A stretch of DNA of 64,000 bases from Uranotaenia lowii (Eukaryota > Arthropoda > Insecta > Diptera > Culicidae). The notes beneath the pieces were generated by a model, which saw only the letters and a program-made list of their open reading frames with translations, was not told where the DNA came from and searched no databases. The stretch lies in NCBI RefSeq assembly GCF_029784155.1, contig NC_073693.1:162484031-162548030 (forward strand). Direction: 5' to 3'. Numbering within the stretch: position 1 is the first letter of the stretch; each line of letters begins with the position of its first letter. Made by a program: the position numbers and the translations under genes. Shown here piece by piece: positions 55,580-64,000 of this stretch.

Positions 55580-57017
55580 GCTACTAATAATGTAGATAAA
55601 TATTCACATATGCTGTTCAGAAATTTCAGAATCTAATACAAATTCCTACAATTCGAAATTTTTTTTTCTCATCCCTGGTACCTTTTTTTGCCCAATGGCG
55701 ATTTTTTCTTATGTTTGACCCTTCGAACCATATATTGCACATTCTTGTAAACCATTAAATCAAAATTTATACATATTTATATACCCAGTCACCTTTTCAA
55801 AAATTTACACGACCTTAATTGGGAAAATGGGTCAGATTCAGCGAGAAAAAAGATTGTTCTGCCTTTGATTAAGGTTTTAATTTTGTTCTCAAAAAATGGT
55901 TAAAACAACGATTCTAAAAAAAGGTTTCGTTCTTTCAAAACCGAAGTATTAAAAGAAAAAAAACGACAAATAATTCCAATTATGCAAGCACTACGAGTCG
56001 AATTGAAATGCTCCATTTTGCAAAACCTATACTCATCGATTGAAATTTCCAATTCTGGCAAAATCATCGGCAAAAAATGTCACTTTTTGAAAAAAATAGC
56101 AGTTATCTGAGAATTTAAGAGATTTGATAAACTTTATGTGATACTTTAGATCTATCAAACTAACATCTATCAGTAGTCAAAAATTGTTCTTAATTTTCTC
56201 ATTCCTTTGCAGTAAGTCTTTTAGATTCTTATTTTTTAGTACACTGATTACCTTTTTTTGAATAGAGAGCTTGTAATTAAACCATTATTTTTTCAACTGT
56301 TCGCAGCATGAATCATGAAAGAAGTTAAAATTTGTTTGTCGATGGAAATCCTTTTTTATAATTTAAGAATTTTATGTAAAAAAACGAAAATTAGATCAAT
56401 TGTATTTATTCATTCTTTGCATTCATATGCATAACGGGTTAAAATTTCCTTTTCAATTTTTTTTTCCCGGGAACCCGGGAGTTTTCGGCGAAAACGATTT
56501 TCAGATTTTCCGATTCCCGGGAACGCAAAAATAGCCGAAAAATGGAAAATCTAGTACTACTTATGTATTTCTACAGAATCAAGACTTTTTGTTTCTATAG
56601 TTTACTTTGTACTGTAAAACCTAATTTATCCGAGGGAATCGGACCCGACCACCTCGGATTTCGCAAAATACATTGAAAAACCTGTCTTTATCTTTCGGTT
56701 TTCCATGCACCCAGGTGCAAAATTCGGTAAATACGTAGATTTGGTTATGCTCGTCGTTGTTTCTGGCTAGTTTAGTCCTAAACTACCCGATAAACGTCGG
56801 TTAAATAGCATGTCAATATATTGCGGAGATAAAATACAACTTTAATAGGAAATTGTATGAAAGTAGTTGCTTGGATAAGCGGAGCTCAGATTAGTAATAA
56901 GTGGGATTCAACTGTACAAGTAAATAATTATGCTACGAACTATCTTGCAGTTGAACTTCATTAAGGCTTGTTGAACCTCACTCGCGACGAATGACCGACT
57001 GTATACCGCGACGACGA
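55580..57017. other. Unassigned AT-rich DNA with CCCGGGAA words
   Basis: TTCCCGGGAACCCGGGAG (56465 on) and GATTCCCGGGAACG (56511 on) echo GATTCCCGGGAATT at 54689, so a further short-repeat element may span the GCGGGAC insertion. No gene seen. Confidence 0.35.
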
Positions 57018-57765
57018 TACTCTGACAAAACATTCCACACATTAGTGTATGAAATTTCACACATTTTGGAAATAAGTAGACCAACACATTAAATGTGTGA
57101 AGGTACTGCTGCACAATACTGTGAAACACCGCTTAAGGAAACGAAATGTGAACGTTTCACACATTATGCAAAAAGCGATGAAAACGAGAAAATGTGTGAA
57201 ATGTACATTAGATTCACAGACAAAATGTTTAAAATTAAGCAATATGAGCTCAGGGAGGTCGCAATATTGATTAATGATTCAAAAACTAAATGGAATATTC
57301 AAAAGACATGCCTTTATAAGTATTTTCATTTGCTTACGCTAAACTTAAGGATATGCTGCACATCTGCGTGGAGGAGAGTGATTTTTGAAGTCCATGATTT
57401 ATTCCTCCAAGCGGCTGTTGGCAGCTGCCTCGATCCGCAGAATCTGGAAGATATTATGATTGATAAAAATTAATATGAATTACTGTTTATATGATGAAAA
57501 AAAAATGTCGGAAACTCACCATAATTAACTGTAACAATGCAGTCATCATAAAATTTCATCAACTGGTTTTGTCACCTTGATGGTTTCCAAACTCCCGGAT
57601 GGCCTCTTTCGCACACTTTCTCCTTAACCGGCTAATTCGGATAATGTGTAAATTTTAAACTTGCATGATGTGTGAAAATCACATTCGAGTTTGACAGCTC
57701 CATATATTTGCAGATAATGTGTGAAACAATTTTGCAAAATGTGTGAAATGATTTATCAGTGTACG
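57018..57765. mobile_element. TA-flanked element with arrays of TGTGTGAAA
   Basis: Ends CTCTGACAAAACATTCCACA (57020 on) and, as complement of the right end, CACTGATAAATCATTTCACA are alike and flanked by TA (57018-57019, 57764-57765). AATGTGTGAAA or its complement occurs about ten times, clustered toward both ends. The 126-codon frame inside (57093-57473) has no recognisable domain. Confidence 0.6.
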
Positions 57766-58355
57766 GTACTGACCGCGTGGCGAATATAAACAACAACAGA
57801 GAGGCTCAAGTGAGAACGTCAATTCGCTATTGTTTCAACAATCGATGAAGAGTGAATTCGTAGTGTTCACTGGAATTGTTGCCAGTTGAACACTACGGAA
57901 ACCAATAGAGAAATGTTCTGTAAGTACTATTAAGTGGAAACTTTATCAAAAATGTTCGTCAAGAGAGCCGAGCTATTGTTTTTCGCCAACAAATGATGTA
58001 TAATATTGATTTCATGAGAACAAGTTAAAAACTTTTCAAGCAATTTTCTCGGCTTTCAGTTTTCACACGTAGGGCAATTTTTATACAGGATAATCGTCAC
58101 ATTGATTTTTTTTTCAATTTGAGAGATAGAGTATAGGACTTGGAATATTTTCGCTCAAAAAACGTGTTGATTCGCAAGAGCGGTGTAGAAGAATCATATC
58201 CATGGCAAAAAACCGCGTAAAAAGAAGCCGTGTTTGAAAAACTGAGCAAAATCAAACCGCGTAAAAAAAGACATTAGTGTATTTAAAAAAATGACAGCAA
58301 CGGAAACGATTTAGAACTATTTTACTTCTGAAATGTCAAAGTGACACTCAAGGTC
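57766..58355. other. Unassigned; shares a block with the 54.7 kb element
   Basis: 58139-58290 resembles 55300-55410 (GAAAAACTGAGCAAAATCAA in both, with GCGTTAAAAAA or GCGTAAAAAAA following), so part of this is repeat. Confidence 0.4.
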
Positions 58356-59856
58356 TGATGAGGGTAGGCTTACCAGATACTTCCAGATAAAAGCGGGACA
58401 TTTCACGAAAAACAACGGAACATCACAGAAAAAAGCGGGACATTTAGAATACTCCTCAAATAAATTTTTTATGACCATTTCATTATTTATATGTTGAATC
58501 AGTTAAAATAGTTCGTAAAAAGTAATAAAATATGGATAAATGAAATTTGTTTAGAAAATTGAATTCTCAAGAAAACTTCCATCTTTATGAACTGCGAACA
58601 CTTCAGTCGAAAATGTTGTAGTTCAGAGTTATTCAAAATCCAAAATTTGAAGAAAGTTTTTATATTTTTACAACAGCCGTTTTTTTATCATCTACCAAGT
58701 TTATTTAATTTTACACGACCAATCGTTCATTTTTTGATTGAAAATTGTTTTTTCCCTCAGTTGTCCTATTCAATTTTATCCGGAATATGACTTTTTCCTT
58801 AAGCTTCACATTCAAGTGATTCTGCTAGGATTCCGGAGACCAATCTTGAGCCATCATCATTTGGAAGCAACTTAAAAAATATGATAGAAAAATATTAACA
58901 TCGCTAGAACGTGCTCAAAGAACGCTGCACTGAATCCAATTGTTATGGTGATGCTTCTATAAGCTTGCCAGATTGCCCGGATATTTGACACAGAATTTAG
59001 GAAAAGATCTATTCAGCCCGGTTGCCCGGATTTCGTAGAAAATATAATATTTTGCATGGATTTGTTCACTTTATTTCCAAAATTGAACAAAAAAAACTCA
59101 AATTGAGTTAGAATAGTTTTTTTGCGTTCAAAAATTATGTTTTTAGCAAGTTTAATCTCTATAATCTGAACAGTTTTTCGGAAGCCTAAAATACGATTTT
59201 ATATCTGCTGATGTGTTTTGATGTGGAAATATATTATCAAGTGCATTCTTTTTGATTTTTATTGAATTATTACGTGGTTTCCCGGATATTGCCTGGATTT
59301 TGGGTTGGAAGTTTTAAAGTTTCCTAGATTCACCCGGTCCGGATATGTCAGGAAAACATTCTGGCAACCATAACTGCTATGAACTAAATGAGTTAATTAA
59401 TCTTGCCATATATAGACTTAAAAAAATGCTGCTTATTTTGAGAAGAATAAAAAACACAAAAAATATTATATTTCAATTATTTTCCGTGTTGAACCAATAA
59501 ATTTTATTTAAGGCTAAATTTAGGAGCTTCCAGTATAAGTCAGTGAAGCTTAATGAAAGTGTTGTTACCTTTTCAATTTTTACAGCCTTTTCGGTAAATA
59601 TCATGTCCTTTAAATAAGAACATTTCACGTTTTGAAAATCATAAATGGATAAAAGAAATTACAGGAGTTGAAAATGATCGAGGAGAGATTTTATAAGAAG
59701 CGTTTTCATCAAGCGCGGACCAACTATTATGATGTTATAGAATCGGAAAAAGGTTGAGTCTACCACAAAAGTTTACTCAGGAAAAGGCGGGACATTTTCT
59801 AAAAAAGCGGGACATGTTCCGCTTTTGCGGGACAGATGGCAACCCTAGATTAGGGA
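58356..59856. mobile_element. GCGGGAC-type element, copy 2, with nested relative
   Basis: Element 58366-59846 starts AGGCTTACCAGATAC and ends GGGACAGATGGCAACCCT, with AAAAGCGGGACATTT words at both ends. Flanking decamers TGATGAGGGT and AGATTAGGGA agree at 7 of 10. A CCGGG-type element is nested at 58962-59371. Confidence 0.65.
58962..59371. mobile_element. Nested CCGGG-type MITE
   Basis: Starts AGCTTGCCAGATTGCCCGG and ends TCTGGCAACCAT. CCGGAT words recur at both ends. About 410 bp, non-coding. Confidence 0.6.
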
Positions 59857-62599
59857 TTTTTTCTGGGCTTTCAGGGGGCATCTATAGAAAAAAAAATGAT
59901 GATGCAAAATGAAAGATTTAATAAACTCGCGCCTGAAAAAAGTAACAAGCTTTAAAACTTTCAATAGTGTCATATTGACACTCAAGAGCGGATGAGGGTT
60001 AAATTCAATGGCAAATTCACCAAATAATATTTGTTCTTTAGGATATTGTATTGATAATATTTTTTATCTCATAACAGTGTAGAATATGTTTTAAAATATA
60101 ACTTTTTTTCTTTCATTTCAGGTAAACTACCCAAGTTTTACTATATAAGTAAGAAATATCTACCATGTAGATTGAAAGCTGAACAAATTTTTGACTTAAA
60201 TTGAACGAAAAAAAAATTGATCCGTTTTAAATAAAGAATTTACAAAAAAAAAAAACGAAAAAAAATCCACGACTGGCTAGATCTCCCCAGTAACCTCCCC
60301 TTTTTTTTGTTTTTCAATTTTGTATGATAAAGTTATTGTAAGAAGATTAAATTAGTATAATCGTACACTTCTGTGTGTAAAGTTGCAAAATGAAGGATTC
60401 CTGTAATAATCCCAACTCAAACAATGTCCTAACCAACAAATACTTAGTGGATTATCCTTTGCCACTTGACACAGACATTGCTCAGCATTCCCACGATGGC
60501 ACATAAGCTCGCTCGTTTTATTGGCTCTTCAGAAATTGTCTCTGGCTTTCATTTACTACAGTGGATGTGCCATTAGATAAAGCTGCAATTTAACTTCTTA
60601 TTGGGCGTGTCGTATTCCGTAGTGCTAAATTTGTTTCTGTTCTTCGTTTGAATATCTAAACTTTGCTGCAACAGCACTTTTGTATCTTGAATACCGCAAG
60701 TGGCCGTCCATAGAGGATGACCGGAAGCCAAAATGGGTTGACCTTTGATTGTGAAACTTCAACTTATTACATAGACTTAGATAGAAGCCAATAAAGATCA
60801 CAGGTTCTGAAGAACCTAATCCTTTTTTTTGAAGAAGGAAAGTTAATGACATCGTCCATGGAAATCCCACGCGGAAAGCTTTGCAAGAAACAGATCATTG
60901 AAGTTTACGGCTTTTCGCTACTCGAAGCAATAATTCGCTGCCAATATGGATTTGACCTCGAGTGGGAAGCAATGTGTACAAGAGAAAAACAGTAATGTAA
61001 GCTATGTTGCAACATATGTATGAAAGTATAGGTATTTGTATCTGTTCTGCTGTTGGCAACCCTTTGGCCGGAAGCTTTCCCATTCAGTTCCGGTCGAGAC
61101 TTCATGAAAGGGAACCATCAGACCGGAACAGTTTTCGTTCTGCTGCTGGCCGGCATAAAGACTAGCTAGCAGCAGGAATTTTACGATTTGCATGGAAAGC
61201 TATTTTTGCATCCACCATTGTCGAGACATTATCATGATGAAAAAGGAAAGAGGACAAACTGATGAACATTTTTAAGGATGAGGAAAAAAAAATACCGCAA
61301 GCAAATTCGGGCTTTGAATTATTTATACTTTTTCTCCTGAACGGTTGACCCGAATCGTAAATTTGAATACAGTTGACGAATGTTTCGAAAAAGCTTAACA
61401 CCATTATTTCAAAGTAGAACTTTTACTTCAACAAGTTTTAATCTGGTTAAATATTATTTAAAACTTATTTAATTTTATACTCAGTAGAGTGCACACAGCG
61501 ACGAATTAAGATGATTAGATGATTCAAATGTAACTTCAAGATATTTTACAGAAATTTCGGAGAGCATGCTCTGTTTTAATCAGTCCTTTAGAAGGAAAAG
61601 CAAAACAAAAACCTATTATTATGATTGGAAAAAGTTGAATATTAAAAAAAAATCATTACCGAAATGAGACATTCTCAATCCTAATACTATATAAAGTTAT
61701 TGTTACTGTCAACACTTTGTCCTGTTATGTATCTGAAAGCTAATTGTTTAAAACCTCTCTGCTATAGCAAGTTCCGTTAGTTGAAGCAAACGAAATTTCA
61801 ACCGAAATAACATTGGCCCTGATTTCATTCCGGAAAGTAACGCAATCAATAATTCAACTGCCAAAAGGCTAGATTCGAAAATACGATCTGCCATAAAATC
61901 CAATTTAAAGTTAGTCGATTTGTCAATTTACCAGTAGCAAAAAAGGGGCAAACCTCGCCAACATATTTGTTCGGCAGAAATCTCTCAACTTTTATGCCCA
62001 ACATCATTCAAGTGCATGGGACGTTGACGGAACAAAAAATCTAATTTATCGAGGTAATTGGCTGTATAAAAATAAATAAAACATCATTACAGTAGCGGAT
62101 GGTACAAAGCACAACATGACGGTATGGCCCTGTCCTGAACCGAAGCAGAATAAAAACACCAAAAAAATAAGAATCACTGCAAAATGGGAAGCATTCGATC
62201 GATATCCTGTCGGTTCTGATGAAAGAGTAGCGTGTGGCCAAAAGCGGAACGTGGCAGCCAGTCTTCCGATCTGTGGACACACTCACCGTTTGCTGGAAAA
62301 CAACAACAGGTCCTGCAACTATCACTCGTCCGGTAGCGAGCGAATGGCCAACAGCCGGTGCGCCATCATCGGCATCTAACCGGAAAGGGATGAGAGTTAA
62401 AAGCCTTTCGCAAACTGGCCATTTGCTTGTACCGGCTATCTATCTTTGTCCGGAGCACTCACGTGCTAAGGTAATGGTTACAATAATTGAATCAGTTTCC
62501 GTTATTTTAAAATTGCATGAAAAAACTGTTGTTTAAGGGAAATTGCTGTCCTGTCAACTGAATTTCTGGTGCTTCCAAAAAATTAAAAATATGCAGAAC
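59857..62599. other. Unassigned, partly non-repetitive DNA
   Basis: 60400-61200 and 62050-62460 are less AT-rich and free of element ends. Overlapping frames of 60-100 codons on both strands (for example 62116-62379 and 62234-62536) show no domain. A long A tract lies at about 60240-60270. Confidence 0.35.
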
Positions 62600-62764
62600 T
62601 TGCAAACCTGGCGAAATCCGGGCATTTGATTTCAAAATTGACGACCAAAAATCCGGGCAGTATCCGGGCAAATTTTGTGAAAACCAGGCCTTGCCGGACT
62701 GTTCCCTAATTTGGTATTAAATATCCGGGCAAACCCGGATAAAACCAGGCAATCTGGCAACCTT
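62600..62764. repeat. CCGGG-type MITE, partly decayed
   Basis: AAATCCGGGCATTTGAT, CCGGGCAGTATCCGGGC and AACCCGGATAAAACCAGG, ending CAATCTGGCAACCTT. The left terminus is degraded. Confidence 0.6.
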
Positions 62765-63779
62765 ATGTCAAAAGTACATATATGAACCCAGTGCGTTTTC
62801 AAATGAATGCGTTATGTGAAGACTTTTTTGTCTTTTTCGATGCCACAAAATCTTAACATAGTTACAAGCCGACGCTACTGGTTACTTTTCGTGACTTCCA
62901 TCTGACACTGACACTAAATTTTGCTATTGTGCAGAGCTGTGGCATGTTGAGAGGGTTCACAGTGTGTTGACTGAGATAACTTTTCGACCATTTCCGTAAT
63001 ATGTAGTAGTCAAACCTGGCGTAAACAAATGAAGCGTACTGTCTGATGTTGCCAATATGCTGTTTTCACAGCACAGCGTACAGCGTTGGTTATCACGACA
63101 GAGATCGCGTCTTCACTCATTCGAAACTATTTTCAGTGAAGACACTGCCCAATCATATGAAATAATGTTGGCATATGCCGATCTCGGCGTATGAATACAA
63201 CACACGTAGTTCAGTGTGTGCGTCATAAGGTTTTCGTTTATATAAACAAACCGATTAAGAAAATAAAGTTATGTATAGGGATGCATCATCCCAGAGGATT
63301 AAAATCTCGTACAAAAAAAAAAGTTATTCCAGTTTTGATCGTCAAACAAGTCGTTTATCTCCTTTCCACTCCGAAAGTACTCCATGTCTAACAGGCTATG
63401 GGCCCAGCACTAGTGGAAAGAAGAAGAGTGGAATCATCAGTGGAAGTAGAACCAGCCAAGAGCTAACGCCAGGAATCCTTAGGAAGGTCGTCGAGCCAGA
63501 ACCGTGTAAGGTTATCGGACTAGGAGTCTGGTAGGTCGTTTTTTTTTTAGATGATCACCCAGGTGGTAAATCCTTTTTACGGATTGCATTCCAAGGCACG
63601 GCGAGTGACCGAGTCCCCCCAGTATGCTAGTCTGGGTCCATGGGTGCAATTGGACGACTCATGATACTAAGTACCCCTACGCCATAAAGCCCACCTGGGG
63701 CCGCAGACCTGGTTCCCACCTCGAACTGTTTATTACACTATGCTTCAATAGTGGGAGGTCTATTCGCGCTAATGCGCTC
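62765..63779. other. Unassigned; GC-richer from about 63380
   Basis: A frame at 63271-63534 ends in a Ser/Gly-rich stretch (GPSTSGKKKSGIISGS) followed by a region of higher GC. It may be the 5' part of a retroelement running out of the window, but I recognise no family motif. Confidence 0.3.
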
Positions 63780-64000
63780 CAAGGCAATACTCATTAACGA
63801 GACCACTTTCAGCAAAACCTCTCATCCTTACGACTCAACGCCTGAACTCTCCTCTAACGGCTTGAGAACCGACATCTCCTCGCAATGAATCGAGATTCCC
63901 ACACAAACCTCTCCTCTTCGCGACTTTAGGCCTGATCTCTCCTCTAGCGACTCGAGATCCGACCCCTCCTCGCATCGACTTGAGGTTTACCACTCCTCTG
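63780..64000. repeat. Degenerate tandem repeat cut by the window end
   Basis: Two and a half units of about 85-90 bp share words such as CTCTCCTCTAACGGCTTGAG / CTCTCCTCTAGCGACTCGAG and TCCTCGCAATGAATCGAG / TCCTCGCATCGACTTGAG. GC content is clearly above the window average. The array continues past 64000. Confidence 0.6.

Noticed and set aside
57093..57473. 126-codon frame
   Set aside because: Lies in a TA-flanked motif-array element; no recognisable domain and composition follows the repeats.

Overview
This is an animal nuclear genome window, very AT-rich and built almost entirely from transposable elements. I found no host protein-coding gene that I could support. The only two long intact reading frames (19977-21410 and 21397-24054) are the gag-like and endonuclease/reverse-transcriptase proteins of one young Jockey-type non-LTR retrotransposon. 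The mix of elements (Jockey, a decayed Tc1/mariner transposase with a PELLPIE C-terminal catalytic block, tRNA-headed SINEs, Helitrons ending in CTAG, very many short inverted-repeat elements) suggests a dipteran insect, most likely a mosquito. That is an inference from element type, not from a host gene.

Layout. 0-9 kb: a TTAA-flanked G-rich element, a candidate 28-nt exon, a perfect 41-bp-arm palindrome, a short MITE, a dead Tc1/mariner and a 5'-truncated Helitron. 8.6-17.2 kb: a tRNA-derived SINE, a less repetitive stretch (8.8-11.4 kb) that may hold a non-coding 5' exon and a splice donor, then a TAA-flanked element, a TA-flanked element, a second TTAA element and a 0.8 kb SINE-like insertion with a 12-bp target duplication. 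17.8-28.4 kb: the most informative part. A non-autonomous hAT element (8-bp duplication TTCTACAC) carries the Jockey element (14-bp duplication). Most of the hAT plus flanking DNA has been tandemly duplicated at near identity. The second copy lacks both the Jockey and a perfect 562-bp fold-back insertion, so it keeps the pre-insertion site of the fold-back.

30-40 kb: a SINE, a TA-flanked MITE interrupted by a Helitron end, a LINE 3' fragment, and a 6 kb decayed RTE-like LINE split by a 1.7 kb LTR-like insertion. 41-50 kb: a second GGGGAGAG element, a complete 2.2 kb non-autonomous Helitron filled with about a dozen ~150-bp tandem units, another SINE, and a group of GGTTGCC-ended elements, one of which holds both a 1.18 kb Tc1-type palindrome and a SINE. 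52-60 kb: a minus-strand LINE remnant inserted in an older repeat, two GCGGGAC-rich elements (one with a relative nested inside), and a TA-flanked element with arrays of TGTGTGAAA. 60-64 kb: mostly unassigned DNA, ending in a GC-richer tandem repeat that runs off the window.

All boundaries were read by eye. Target duplications and empty sites are direct observations. Superfamily names for non-coding elements are inferences from termini and duplication length.
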